The notes: generated from the letters alone by a model not told the origin. Shown: positions 44,443 to 53,556, counted from the first letter of the stretch. The stretch is 64,000 bases of DNA from an uncultured Psychromonas sp. (GCF_947489755.1 NZ_CANLFB010000022.1:1-64000); one strand, 5' to 3'. A program made the numbers and translations.

Positions 44443-45366
44443 ATGATAACGACGAAACCCATCGAAGCCGCACATGGTAATGTTAACACCATTAAAGCGG
44501 CCTCTATAAACTCGACAAAAGGAAAGCCTACTTTTAAAGCGAAGTTAGGTAAATATAAACCCGTCTTATGGTTAATCCCTTTTATTGTTTTTTATTATCT
44601 CTTTCAAATAGCACCGATGGTGTGGGTGCTAGTAAATAGCTTTCTGTATGAAGGGGAGTGGACGTTAGAAAATTATAGCGAAATTATAGACTCTGCTTTT
44701 ATCTTGCAGGGTTTTAGTAATAGCCTTTGGATTGCTTTTTGGTCTAGTTTGGTTGGGCTTGCTCTTGCAGCGATTCTTGTTTCATCATTAAGACATTTAG
44801 ATAGTAAAATTCGTGATGCTATTGTTGCCTTTACTAATATGAGCAGTAATTTTGCAGGCGTACCACTGGCCTTTGCTTTTATTATTATTTTGGGCACGAA
44901 TGGCGCCGTTACCTTGTTATTAAGACAATGGGGAATATTAGGCGATTTTGATTTATATAGTAGCTCTGGTTTATTAGTGCTTTATATCTACTTTCAAATT
45001 CCACTCGGCGCGCTTCTTTTATATCCCGCCTTTGACGCTTTAAAAAAAGATGCCTATGAAGCCTCTATGTTATTGGGAGCAAACTCTCGTCAATACTGGA
45101 TGAAGATAGGGCTACCTATTTTGTCGCCTGCTTTATTAGGCACCTTTATTATTTTGTTCGCTAATGCCATTGGTGCTTATGCAAGCGTATATGCCTTGAC
45201 CTCTGGTAACTACAATATGGTAACGATTCGTATAGCGAGTTTAGTGTCTGGCGATTTATTCTTAGAGCCCAATTTAGCCGCAGCAATTTCTGCTTTATTA
45301 ATGTTATTACTCGCGATTATTACTGCTGTTAACCAGTGGTTAATTTCAAGGAGCTACCATGCATAA
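44443..45366 (+). CDS. ABC transporter permease, first
   Basis: 307 residues: a 35-residue hydrophilic start, then six membrane segments. The permease loop that meets the ATPase reads YEASMLLGANSRQYWMKIGL. AAGGA precedes the ATG. The second permease gene overlaps its end by eight bases. Confidence 0.88.
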   Translation: MITTKPIEAAHGNVNTIKAASINSTKGKPTFKAKLGKYKPVLWLIPFIVFYYLFQIAPMVWVLVNSFLYEGEWTLENYSEIIDSAFILQGFSNSLWIAFWSSLVGLALAAILVSSLRHLDSKIRDAIVAFTNMSSNFAGVPLAFAFIIILGTNGAVTLLLRQWGILGDFDLYSSSGLLVLYIYFQIPLGALLLYPAFDALKKDAYEASMLLGANSRQYWMKIGLPILSPALLGTFIILFANAIGAYASVYALTSGNYNMVTIRIASLVSGDLFLEPNLAAAISALLMLLLAIITAVNQWLISRSYHA

Positions 45367-46144
45367 TTCGAATTTAACGCTTCATAAAACGATTGTATAT
45401 GGTATCTCTGGTTTATTATTTATCCCAATTTTTGCTACCTTACTTTACTCTTTTTCATCAAGTTGGGGCGCCACTATTTTACCCGATGGGTTTTCATTGA
45501 AATGGTATTCTCAACTACTCACTGATCCTCGATTTTTAGATGCTTTTGGTCGTTCACTGTTTATCTGTATTGCTTCTTTATTATTAGCCATGGTGCTAGT
45601 GTTACCGATGATCTTTGTTATTTTTTATTATTATCCTGCTTTGGATAAGGTCATGAATATCCTGATTTTACTGCCTTTTGCTGTGCCGCCTGTGGTTTCA
45701 TCTGTGGGGTTATTACAACTCTACGCTGATAGCTCAATTCAATTGGTAGGGACACCTTGGATTTTAATTGGTACCTATTTCACTATTGCCTTGCCGTTTA
45801 TGTATCGTGCTATTTCCAACAGTTTTACCACTATTAATTTAAGAGATTTGGTTGATGCCGCACACCTTTTAGGGGCAAGTACGACTAAAGCTTATCTGTT
45901 AATTATTTTGCCAAATTTGAAAAAAGGCTTATTAGCCTCTGCGTTTCTTTCTTTCTCATTTTTATTAGGTGAATTTGTATTTGCCAATATATTAGTGGGC
46001 ACACGTTATGAAACGTTACAGATATATTTATATAATATGCGTCAAACCAGTGGACATTTTACATCTGCTTTAGTGATGACCTATTTTGCTTTTATTTTTG
46101 TTTGTACATGGTTAGCAACCCGTTTCAGTAGAGGGAATCAATAA
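45359..46144 (+). CDS. ABC transporter permease, second
   Basis: 261 residues with six membrane segments. The coupling loop reads VDAAHLLGASTTKAYLLIIL. AAGGAG lies before the ATG, inside the end of the first permease gene. Its TAA shares one base with the ATG of the ATPase gene. With the first permease it forms the channel. Confidence 0.88.
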   Translation: MHNSNLTLHKTIVYGISGLLFIPIFATLLYSFSSSWGATILPDGFSLKWYSQLLTDPRFLDAFGRSLFICIASLLLAMVLVLPMIFVIFYYYPALDKVMNILILLPFAVPPVVSSVGLLQLYADSSIQLVGTPWILIGTYFTIALPFMYRAISNSFTTINLRDLVDAAHLLGASTTKAYLLIILPNLKKGLLASAFLSFSFLLGEFVFANILVGTRYETLQIYLYNMRQTSGHFTSALVMTYFAFIFVCTWLATRFSRGNQ

Positions 46145-47163
46145 TGAGCTACGTTAAAGTGAGTCAATTGGCTAAGAGTTTTGGTGATGTAAACGTCTTC
46201 CAGGATATTAATTTTGAGATTGAAAAGGGCGAGTTTATTACCTTACTTGGGCCAAGTGGATGTGGTAAATCAACCTTATTACGTTGTATTGCTGGGTTAA
46301 ACCAGGTGGATAATGGTGAACTTTGGGTTGATGGTGAAAATATTACCGATGTCTCTCCTCAACAAAGAGAAATTGGTATGGTGTTCCAGTCATACGCTTT
46401 GTTTCCTAATATGACCGTTGAAGATAACGTGGCTTTTGGTTTAAAAATGAAAGGGATTAGTAAATCTGAAGCGCGAACAGAAGTAAAAAAAATGATTGAT
46501 TTAGTTGAATTAGACGGCAAAGAAAAGTTCTATCCTAGCGAGCTGTCCGGCGGCCAACGTCAACGTGTTGCACTGGCTCGGGCTTTAGTGGTTAAGCCTA
46601 GAATATTATTATTAGATGAACCTCTATCTGCGCTCGATGCAAAAATACGTAAAAGTCTGCGTCAGCAAATTCTTAATATTCAACGAGAGTTAAATCTAAC
46701 GACCGTATTTGTAACACATGACCAAGAAGAAGCGATGTTGTTATCGGATAGGATTTTCTTGATGGATCAAGGTTCAATTGTTCAGCAAGGTAAGCCAGAA
46801 GAGATCTATACGAAACCGGTCAATGAGTTTGTTGCTTCATTTATGGGACATTACAATTTAATTGAAGCAGACACCGCTAATCAATGGTTTAACTTAGCTA
46901 GCCAAGAAAAAGTAGCGATTCGTCCTGAGTCTATTTACATTCGAGAAGCAGGGCGACAGTACGGTGAACATATATCAGCCCCAATGCCAGCGACTATCGT
47001 ATCTCATCAGCTATTAGGTAATGTGATTCGTTACAACGTAAAGGTTGAAGAGAATGAGTTAACGGTTGATTTGCTTAACCGCTCATCGGAACGGTTGATG
47101 GCCAAAGGCAGTTCACTTGAGCTGATGTTTAACCTCAATGAAATACAACCAGTGAGAGCATAA
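46144..47163 (+). CDS. ABC transporter ATP-binding protein
   Basis: 339 residues. Walker A is GPSGCGKSTLLRCIAGL, the Q-loop VFQSYALFPN, the signature LSGGQRQRVALARAL, Walker B ILLLDEPLSALDAK, and the H-loop VFVTHDQEEA. A C-terminal TOBE-type domain (about 255-335) follows, as in PotA/FbpC-type importers. It energises the two permeases. One base separates it from the HAD gene. Confidence 0.92.
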   Translation: MSYVKVSQLAKSFGDVNVFQDINFEIEKGEFITLLGPSGCGKSTLLRCIAGLNQVDNGELWVDGENITDVSPQQREIGMVFQSYALFPNMTVEDNVAFGLKMKGISKSEARTEVKKMIDLVELDGKEKFYPSELSGGQRQRVALARALVVKPRILLLDEPLSALDAKIRKSLRQQILNIQRELNLTTVFVTHDQEEAMLLSDRIFLMDQGSIVQQGKPEEIYTKPVNEFVASFMGHYNLIEADTANQWFNLASQEKVAIRPESIYIREAGRQYGEHISAPMPATIVSHQLLGNVIRYNVKVEENELTVDLLNRSSERLMAKGSSLELMFNLNEIQPVRA

Positions 47164-47164
47164 T

Positions 47165-47830
47165 ATGGAAAAATCACTGCATATATTTGATATGGATGAA
47201 ACCTTAGTCAACGGAGACTGTGCCAGCTTGTGGAGTGCATTTTTAGTTGAACAAGGGATCGTTACTGATCCTGATTATTTAGCGACTGATAAAGCATTAA
47301 TGGTGAAGTATGCAAAAGGTGAGCTAGATATGGAGGAATATATCCTCTATACCCTCGCACCCATAACAACTATTCCGCAACATGAGATAGATAACTTGGT
47401 AGATGAATTTGTCAGCACGAAAATTCTTCCTTTAGTCTTCCCTGAAGCGATTACGCTAGTCAAGGCTTTAAATGCCAAAGGGATTCCATGTTTAGTGATT
47501 TCGGCCACGGTTACTTTTATTGTTAAAAAAGTCGCCAAAGCCATCGCTATAGAAGATGCGTTAGGTATTGATCTGGTCATTGAAAATGGTTGTTACCTTA
47601 ATCAAGTCACTGGCATTGCTACCTATCGTGAAGGGAAAATATTGCGACTAGAACAATGGCTTGCTGAACAAAAAATTAGCGTTGAGGCGATTCACTTTTA
47701 TAGTGATTCAATTAACGATTTGCCATTATGTGAATATGCCGATTATGCATATTTAGTGAACCCTTGTGAGCGCTTATCTGCAGAAGCTAAAAAACATCCT
47801 GAATGGACAATCTTCAATTGGGGGGAATGA
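47165..47830 (+). CDS. HAD-superfamily phosphatase, subfamily IB (SerB-like)
   Basis: 221 residues. Motif I is FDMDETLVNGD (Asp9, Asp11), motif II LVISATV, motif III near EGKILRL, and motif IV YSDSINDLPL. This subfamily includes phosphoserine and phosphoethanolamine/phosphocholine phosphatases. As the last gene of the ABC operon it may free phosphate from the compound released by the phosphodiesterase. The substrate is inferred only in general terms. Confidence 0.84.
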   Translation: MEKSLHIFDMDETLVNGDCASLWSAFLVEQGIVTDPDYLATDKALMVKYAKGELDMEEYILYTLAPITTIPQHEIDNLVDEFVSTKILPLVFPEAITLVKALNAKGIPCLVISATVTFIVKKVAKAIAIEDALGIDLVIENGCYLNQVTGIATYREGKILRLEQWLAEQKISVEAIHFYSDSINDLPLCEYADYAYLVNPCERLSAEAKKHPEWTIFNWGE

Positions 47831-47876
47831 CTTACCTTTATTGCTCTTAAAGGTAGAGCATTTAAAAATAAACAGA

Positions 47877-47916
47877 AAAAGAAGTTAAGGGTAAACTTAG
47901 ATTTTTAACTTCTTTT
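47877..47916 (+). terminator. terminator of the ABC/phosphodiesterase operon
   Basis: A 12-bp stem AAAAGAAGTTAA/TTAACTTCTTTT with a 16-base loop. The T-rich right arm runs into TATATTTC. Confidence 0.65.
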
Positions 47917-48003
47917 ATATTTCATCTAAACGAATAAATATTTTGGTATCAATACTGAGTAGTGTTATTAATAAGTTTCAATATAATTAGATAAGAGATT
48001 CCT

Positions 48004-48726
48004 TTGGCATTAGACGTCATACTTTTTCTGAGTTCTTTAATCACTTCCATTATCTCTGGTGTGTTGGGGTTTGGGGGAGGGTTATTACTGCTTCCTATTT
48101 TATCTTTATATTTACCTCCAAGCATTATTATTCCTATCCATGGGCTTACACAATTAGCCAGTAATAGCTCGAGGGTCATCTTCTCCTTCAAGAATGTTCA
48201 TTGGAAACTATTGCCACGTTTTTTAATCGGATCGATCATTGGCGTTTTTGTATTTGGTTTTTTAATTGCAAGTTTACCTGTTACTTACATTCCTCTCGCC
48301 ATTGGTAGTTATATTCTTCTTAACATGTGGAGCATTCGTTTTTCTACTTTGCTTCGTCGATATGAAAACTATTATCTTATTGGTTTTGTACAAACAGGTT
48401 TAGGGTTATTGGTAGGGGCGACGGGGCCATTATCACTGAGTATTTTAACCAAAGAGTTAGATAATAAAGATGAAGTTATAGCAACAAGCGCTATTTTTAT
48501 GAGCATTAGTCATTTAGCGAAAGTACCTGTATTCATGTTGTTAGGCTTTTCTTTGATAGCTCATATTCATATTATTGTTTATATGGTGTTGGGTTCAATT
48601 ATAGGATCATTCATTGGAGTCAGGTTACGTAAAAAAACCAATAATGACTCTTGGTTTTCTATCATCAAAATACTATTAACATTACTCGCATTGAAAATGA
48701 TTATTGGTGTGTTTTTCGAGTATTAA
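48004..48726 (+). CDS. TauE/SafE family permease
   Basis: 240 residues with about eight hydrophobic segments. The family signature GVLGFGGGLLLLPILSLYLP near the N terminus recurs in the second half as LLVGATGPLSLSILT. It starts with TTG at 48004; no in-frame ATG fits. The family moves small anions such as sulfite, sulfoacetate or organosulfonates. No partner gene is close, and the operon before it ends in a terminator. Confidence 0.8.
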   Translation: MALDVILFLSSLITSIISGVLGFGGGLLLLPILSLYLPPSIIIPIHGLTQLASNSSRVIFSFKNVHWKLLPRFLIGSIIGVFVFGFLIASLPVTYIPLAIGSYILLNMWSIRFSTLLRRYENYYLIGFVQTGLGLLVGATGPLSLSILTKELDNKDEVIATSAIFMSISHLAKVPVFMLLGFSLIAHIHIIVYMVLGSIIGSFIGVRLRKKTNNDSWFSIIKILLTLLALKMIIGVFFEY

Positions 48727-48842
48727 TTGGATATAGGTTATTAAGGAAGCTGTCATTGACTGCTTCCTTTTTTCACTGACCTACTTTGTGGTATAGCTTG
48801 GTTGTCTTGCTTTATAGTATAGCTTTGAGCAATAACTACTTT

Positions 48843-49628
48843 TTAATGTCTTCTCGGTAATAAAATACTGCCGATAAACAAAATACAGCCAGCCACCACA
48901 ATGGTTGGGCCTGATGGCGTGTCATATTCAAAAGATCCCCATAGTCCTAATCCCACACTCAATGCACCAATCACCATGGCGATTAATGCCATGCTTTCAG
49001 GCGTATTTGCAAAGCGCCTTGCGGTAGCGGCTGGGATAATTAACAAAGCAGTTACTAACAGCATGCCAACCACTTTCATCATAATCGCTACAATCAATGC
49101 AATTAAGCCTAAAAATAACCAGTTAATACGGTCGACGGGTAATCCCTCAACACGGGCTAAATCTTCGTGAATGGTAATCGATAATAAAGGCTTCCAGATC
49201 CAAACCAACCCTAATAATGCGACACCACCTGCGCCATAAATCCAATATAAATCATCATAACCAATCGCTAAAATATCACCGAACAGATAGCTCACTAAGT
49301 CGATTCTTACATTATCCATAAAGGCTAATGCCACTAACCCAAGCGACAGTGCGCCATGGGAGAATATTCCCAATAACGTATCACTGGCGAGCTGACGTTG
49401 GTACTGACTTATAAACAGTAAAATTGCTAAAATTTGGCAAATAATAAAAATGCCTAATGTCAGGTTGATATGCAAAATAAAACCAAGCGCAACACCTAAT
49501 AAAGCAGAATGTGCCAAGGTATCACCAAAATACGCTAGACGTCTCCACACCACAAATGAACCAAAAGGCCCAGCAACTAAGGCAACACCTAATCCGCCTA
49601 ACAGTGCTCTTAATAAAAAATCATCCAT
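48843..49628 (-). CDS. znuB: zinc ABC transporter permease
   Basis: 261 residues with seven or eight membrane segments. The ABC-3 family opening is LLRALLGGLGVALVAGPFGS, then VVWRRLAYFGDTLAHSALLG. The longest frame starts at 49760 inside znuC. The correct ATG is at 49628, overlapping the znuC stop by eight bases, and gives the usual ZnuB length. It forms the inner-membrane channel of the high-affinity zinc importer. Confidence 0.92.
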   Translation of the reverse strand: MDDFLLRALLGGLGVALVAGPFGSFVVWRRLAYFGDTLAHSALLGVALGFILHINLTLGIFIICQILAILLFISQYQRQLASDTLLGIFSHGALSLGLVALAFMDNVRIDLVSYLFGDILAIGYDDLYWIYGAGGVALLGLVWIWKPLLSITIHEDLARVEGLPVDRINWLFLGLIALIVAIMMKVVGMLLVTALLIIPAATARRFANTPESMALIAMVIGALSVGLGLWGSFEYDTPSGPTIVVAGCILFIGSILLPRRH

Positions 49629-50421
49629 TGTTGCTATCTTCCTCGTTCCCACAACACTCATGATGATGCTCATGGTCATGCTGGTGTTCTTTATCATGTA
49701 CATAAAATGCCAAATGTCTTGCTGCGTATGGACCAAAAAGAGCGGTGTAAGCAGGGTCATTCACGACGACTTCAGGTGTGCCGCTACAACAAATATGTTT
49801 GTTTAAACAAAATACACGATCCGTAGAAGCCATTACTAAATGTAAGTCATGAGACACCATTAAAATGGCGCAGCCACGCTCGGTACGCACACGACTGATC
49901 AAGTCATATAATTCAACTTGCCCATGTACATCAACTCCTTGCACGGGTTCGTCTAACACTAAAATATCAGGTTCACGCATTAACGCTCTAGCCATCAGCA
50001 CACGTTGTAACTCACCACCTGACAGACCTTGTAATGGCGAATCAATAACATGCTCCGCACCAACATTTTTTAATAAAGGCACAAATTTTGTTTTGTCATG
50101 TCCTTTTGCTAATGCTAAAAAACGTCGAACAGTAATAGGAAAGGTAGGGTCGATGTGAAGCTTTTGTGGCACATAACCAATGGTTACATCTTTGGCTTTT
50201 TCTACTTTGCCTGATGTTGGTTTTTGTAAACCAAGCGCCACTCGTAATAAGGTTGTTTTACCTGCGCCATTAGGCCCTACAACCGTGACTATTTCGCCGG
50301 GTTTAAGTTGTAAATCCACTGATTCAAGTAACGAACGGCCGCTTATTTGTAGATTTACATTACTTAAGGTGAGTAGAGGTTGACTGTTATTGTCTTTATT
50401 GATCGCTAACATTGTTAACAC
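49621..50421 (-). CDS. znuC: zinc ABC transporter ATP-binding protein
   Basis: 266 residues. Walker A is GPNGAGKTTLLRVALGL, the signature LSGGELQRVLMARAL, Walker B ILVLDEPVQGVD, and the H-loop LMVSHDLHLVMA. The C-terminal tail is histidine-rich (HDKEHQHDHEHHHE), usual in ZnuC. The start is uncertain between GTG at 50421, with AAAGG four bases before it, and ATG at 50412. It diverges from znuA across a Zur box. Confidence 0.93.
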   Translation of the reverse strand: MLTMLAINKDNNSQPLLTLSNVNLQISGRSLLESVDLQLKPGEIVTVVGPNGAGKTTLLRVALGLQKPTSGKVEKAKDVTIGYVPQKLHIDPTFPITVRRFLALAKGHDKTKFVPLLKNVGAEHVIDSPLQGLSGGELQRVLMARALMREPDILVLDEPVQGVDVHGQVELYDLISRVRTERGCAILMVSHDLHLVMASTDRVFCLNKHICCSGTPEVVVNDPAYTALFGPYAARHLAFYVHDKEHQHDHEHHHECCGNEEDSNNG

Positions 50422-50490
50422 ATTACCTTTATTTTAATGATGTCTTTTTTAGTGCTTACGCTAATCACTTTTAATATCTTCTATAGCTAG

Positions 50491-50523
50491 TTGACAACTC
50501 TAAATGTTATAATATAACATTAC
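50491..50523. promoter_or_regulatory. Zur box over the znuA promoter
   Basis: The 19-base palindrome AATGTTATAATATAACATT (50503-50521) matches the gammaproteobacterial Zur consensus. TTGACA at 50491 and TATAAC at 50513 are 16 bases apart and form a plausible znuA promoter whose -10 lies inside the box. Zinc-loaded Zur would block both znuA and the divergent znuCB. Confidence 0.88.
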
Positions 50524-50551
50524 GTTAATCAACTATCTTAAAGGACTAAAC

Positions 50552-51712
50552 ATGAAAAAACTATTATTTATTTGCTTATCTATATTTGTACTGCCATTGC
50601 AGACATTGATGGCAGATGAAAGCCCGAAAGTCGTGGTTAGTATTAAACCACTTCATTCATTAGTCAGCGCAGTAATGGAAGGGGTTGCTACACCAACTTT
50701 ATTAGTAAAAAAAGGTTCTCCACACGCTTATACTTTACGTCCTTCAGAAGCGAGAGCATTAGCCAGTGCAGATCTAGTAATTTGGATTGGACATGAGATG
50801 GAAAGCTTTCTTGAAAAACCATTAGAAACGGTTGCAGAAAATTCTAAACAGTTGGAGCTGGCTGAAGTACTTGAATCCTCACTATTAAAAACGCGTAGCG
50901 GTATTGAGTGGGATGAGCACGAACATCACGAAGGGCATGATGAAGACTACGAAGAGCATGCAACTCGCGTAGATCATGATGAAGAGCACGAAGGTCATGA
51001 AGAACATGCGACTCATGAAGATCATGATGAAGAGCACGAAGGCCATGAAGAACATGCGACTCATGAAGATCATGATGAAGAGCACGAAGGCCATGAAGAA
51101 CATGCGACTCACGAAGAACACGATGAAGATCATGAAGCAACTGACGAAGAACATGAAGGTCATGAGGAACATGCGGATCACGAAGAACATCATCACGGTG
51201 TAAATGATATGCACCTTTGGTTAGATCCTAAAATAGCGCAAAAAGTAGTGGCTGAAACCACTAAAATGCTAATCGATATCGACCCTGCACATACAGCTCA
51301 ATATCAAGCTAACTCAGCTAAAGTAACGACAAAACTAGTCGCACTTGATGCCTCATTAAAACAAAAATTAGCACCAGTGAAAGAGACGCCTTATCTTGCC
51401 TTTCATTCAGCTTACCAATACTTTGAAGTCGCTTATGATTTAAATGCAGTTGGTTCTGTTACGATTGACCCAGATAGAAAACCTGGTGCAAAAGGTATCA
51501 GCGAGATACGTGAAAGAGTTAAAAATACAGGTGCTCGTGCGGTATTCAGTGAGCCACAATTTGAATCAAGCCTAGTCGAAACAATTATCGAAGGAACTGG
51601 CGCAACAACAGGCGTACTAGATCCACTTGGTTCAGACTTAGAGCAAGGACCTGATGCATACTTTATCTTATTGAATAATCTAGCTAATAACCTAGTGATT
51701 GGTTTAAAGTAA
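50552..51712 (+). CDS. znuA: zinc ABC transporter substrate-binding protein
   Basis: 386 residues with a Sec signal peptide (about 1-21). Family motifs are VVSIKPLHSLVSAVMEG, the metal-ligand region KKGSPHAYTLRPSEARAL, HLWLDPKIAQ after the loop, and AFHSAYQYF. The histidine/acid-rich loop (about 123-215) is unusually long because a 16-residue unit (DHDEEHEGHEEHATHE) is repeated three times exactly or nearly so. This loop is thought to capture zinc in the periplasm. The gene is under the Zur box and ends at a strong terminator. Confidence 0.94.
   Translation: MKKLLFICLSIFVLPLQTLMADESPKVVVSIKPLHSLVSAVMEGVATPTLLVKKGSPHAYTLRPSEARALASADLVIWIGHEMESFLEKPLETVAENSKQLELAEVLESSLLKTRSGIEWDEHEHHEGHDEDYEEHATRVDHDEEHEGHEEHATHEDHDEEHEGHEEHATHEDHDEEHEGHEEHATHEEHDEDHEATDEEHEGHEEHADHEEHHHGVNDMHLWLDPKIAQKVVAETTKMLIDIDPAHTAQYQANSAKVTTKLVALDASLKQKLAPVKETPYLAFHSAYQYFEVAYDLNAVGSVTIDPDRKPGAKGISEIRERVKNTGARAVFSEPQFESSLVETIIEGTGATTGVLDPLGSDLEQGPDAYFILLNNLANNLVIGLK
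50972..51115 (+). repeat. 48-bp intragenic tandem repeat in znuA
   Basis: Three copies of a 48-base unit (starts 50972, 51020, 51068) differ by only a few bases, and a degenerate fourth follows. The unit keeps the reading frame and encodes the His/Glu/Asp-rich loop. Confidence 0.92.
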
Positions 51713-51742
51713 CTGGTTTTAAGTAATCGGTTTTAAAGTAAT
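51701..51742 (+). repeat. 14-bp tandem repeat spanning the znuA stop
   Basis: Three units of GGTTTTAAAGTAAY type (51701, 51715, 51729). The first contains the znuA stop codon, and the other two lie directly downstream. Confidence 0.8.
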
Positions 51743-51776
51743 ATTTTAAAATCTGAATATTATTTTTGGATTATTT

Positions 51777-51808
51777 AAAAAGGCCTAGTAATTAACTAGG
51801 CCTTTTTT
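51777..51808. terminator. bidirectional terminator, znuA/IclR
   Basis: A perfect stem AAAAAGGCCTAG/CTAGGCCTTTTTT with a seven-base loop. It has A-rich and T-rich ends, so it works on both strands between the convergent genes. Confidence 0.92.
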
Positions 51809-51826
51809 CTTTTAGAAAATTAAAAA

Positions 51827-52612
51827 CTATTTAATTGGATAGTTTTTATAACCTAATTCAGATGAAATGTTCTTACCTGCTTTTTGTAATAGCGTTACAT
51901 AATGCGACATGCGCTGTTCATCGAAACGAATGGTCGGAAAGGAAATCGAGATACCGGCGATCACACACCCAAATCGATCAAATATTGGTGCTGCAATACA
52001 TCTTAAACCAGGTTCTTGTTCTTGGTTATCTTCTGCGTAATGTTGTTCTTGAACCACTTTTAATTCAGATAACAATTGGTTCGTATTTTCTAATGTTTTT
52101 TCAGTGTGTTTAATAAATTTTACATCGGATAACGTCTCACGAACAAAAGCTTCATCTCGACCTGCCAATAAGACTTTGCCAATTGCCGTACTATAAAGAG
52201 GATTGCGACGACCAATTTTTGATTGCATTCTTAAGCTGTAATTAGAGTCAATTTTATGAATATAAATAATTGAATTATCGTCTAATGCCCCTAAATGTAA
52301 TGCTTCATTCGTTTGCTCTGATATCAAACGCATCTCTTTATCAGCCAAACTAATTAAATCTACATATTCTAAAGATCTAGCGCCTAATTCAAATAACTTA
52401 AGTGTTAGTGAGTATTTGTCAGCTTCATTTTCTTGCGTGACATAACCTAATGTTTTCATTGTCTGTAGGAAACGATAGGTAGTTGCTTTAGACATCATTA
52501 AACGTTGTGAAAGCTCTGAAACACCAATGTTCTTTTGCTCACCTAGTGCTTGTAAAATACTAAATACTTTTAATACTGATGAGACTGATTCTGGTTGAGT
52601 TGGTTTATCCAT
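51827..52612 (-). CDS. IclR-family regulator, KdgR-like
   Basis: 261 residues. The N-terminal winged helix (about 8-70) has SSVLKVFSILQALGEQKNIG and MMSKATTYRFLQTMKTLGYV. The IclR effector domain holds NPLYSTAIGKVLLAG and RCIAAPIFDRFGCVIAGISI. The overall sequence resembles KdgR, the repressor of pectin and uronate degradation that responds to 2-keto-3-deoxygluconate. It diverges from an RpiB-family isomerase that resembles an unsaturated-uronate isomerase, in keeping with that role. KdgR identity is a family-level inference. Confidence 0.8.
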   Translation of the reverse strand: MDKPTQPESVSSVLKVFSILQALGEQKNIGVSELSQRLMMSKATTYRFLQTMKTLGYVTQENEADKYSLTLKLFELGARSLEYVDLISLADKEMRLISEQTNEALHLGALDDNSIIYIHKIDSNYSLRMQSKIGRRNPLYSTAIGKVLLAGRDEAFVRETLSDVKFIKHTEKTLENTNQLLSELKVVQEQHYAEDNQEQEPGLRCIAAPIFDRFGCVIAGISISFPTIRFDEQRMSHYVTLLQKAGKNISSELGYKNYPIK

Positions 52613-52914
52613 TGCCTTTCCTTATCATTTTTATTTACGCACATCATAACCTGAGTTAATTGCCAGTGCAGTATTTTTAAAAAGCCTTTTTAAAAATTTG
52701 AAAACATTAACCTGTGAAAAGAATAATATTTGAGGCAATAACATTTGAAAGTGCCCGCTCTTGATGAAGAATATCTTTGATATACATATAAATTTATAAA
52801 CCGATGTTTCATAAATTATTGCAAGCGATTTTTTTCTAGGTATATTGGTGTTAATTGTGACAAAAATAATGATCTTTAACTGAATTAATAGCAGCGTCGC
52901 TGCAGGAGATACAA
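52613..52914. other. divergent IclR/isomerase control region
   Basis: About 300 bases. TTTTTAAAAA occurs at 52674 and 52687, separated by GCC. The 13-base inverted repeat GCAGCG-T-CGCTGC at 52891-52903 lies directly before the AGGAG ribosome site of the isomerase gene. Neither matches the textbook KdgR box, and no such box was found. Confidence 0.4.
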
Positions 52915-53556
52915 ATGAAAATAGCGTTAATGATGGAGAACAGCCAAGCAGGAAAAAATGCATCGGTGTTAAATGAGCTAAAAACCGTTGTAGATCCACT
53001 TAACCATCTTGTTTATAACGTCGGAATGAGTGATGAAAATGATCACCATTTAACCTATATACATTTAGGGATCATGGCGAGTATTTTGATTAACGCTAAA
53101 GCCGTTGATTTTGTAGTGGCGGGTTGTGGTACTGGGCAAGGTGCGATGATGTCGTTAAATATCCATCCTGGTGTCGTTTGTGGTTATTGTCTAGAACCTT
53201 CCGATGCGTATTTATTTAATCAAATTAACAACGGTAATGCATTGGCGTTAGCTTTTGCTAAAGGGTTTGGTTGGGGAGCTGAATTAAATGTACGTTATAT
53301 TTTTGAAAAAGCGTTCACGACAGGCGAGCGTGGACAAGGTTACCCATTAGAACGTGCAGCTCCGCAACAAAGTAATGCCAGTATTTTGAATGATGTTAAA
53401 GCAGCGGTGATGAAAGATAATTATTTAGATACGTTAAAATCGATTGATCAAACGCTAGTTAAAACGGCTGTATCAGGTGAGCGTTTTCAACAATGCTTTT
53501 TTGAACATTGCCAAGATACTGAGATTAAACAATACGTGGAATCATTGTTAGCATAG
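52915..53556 (+). CDS. RpiB/LacAB-family sugar isomerase, DhuI-like
   Basis: 213 residues. It opens KIALMMENSQAGKNASVLNE and carries the RpiB-type phosphate/sugar loop VAGCGTGQGAMMSLNIHPGV. Length and opening resemble DhuI, the isomerase that converts the unsaturated uronate product (DHU) of glycosaminoglycan breakdown into 3-deoxy-D-glycero-2,5-hexodiulosonate; ordinary RpiB is about 150 residues. The divergent KdgR-like gene fits. No partner reductase or kinase is next to it, so it would act with enzymes encoded elsewhere. AGGAG precedes the ATG. Confidence 0.75.
   Translation: MKIALMMENSQAGKNASVLNELKTVVDPLNHLVYNVGMSDENDHHLTYIHLGIMASILINAKAVDFVVAGCGTGQGAMMSLNIHPGVVCGYCLEPSDAYLFNQINNGNALALAFAKGFGWGAELNVRYIFEKAFTTGERGQGYPLERAAPQQSNASILNDVKAAVMKDNYLDTLKSIDQTLVKTAVSGERFQQCFFEHCQDTEIKQYVESLLA

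Noticed and set aside
50844-51214. Long antisense frames opposite the znuA repeat (His/Leu- or Met/Phe-rich)
   Set aside because: They arise from the tandem repeat in znuA being open in several frames; there are no start signals.
52613-52914. KdgR box in the IclR/isomerase gap
   Set aside because: Only half-sites such as GTTTCAT were found; the paired TTTTTAAAAA elements do not fit the published KdgR pattern.
52631-52999. 122-residue minus-strand frame across the isomerase start
   Set aside because: It overlaps the conserved N terminus of the isomerase, lacks a ribosome site and has low-complexity hydrophobic content.
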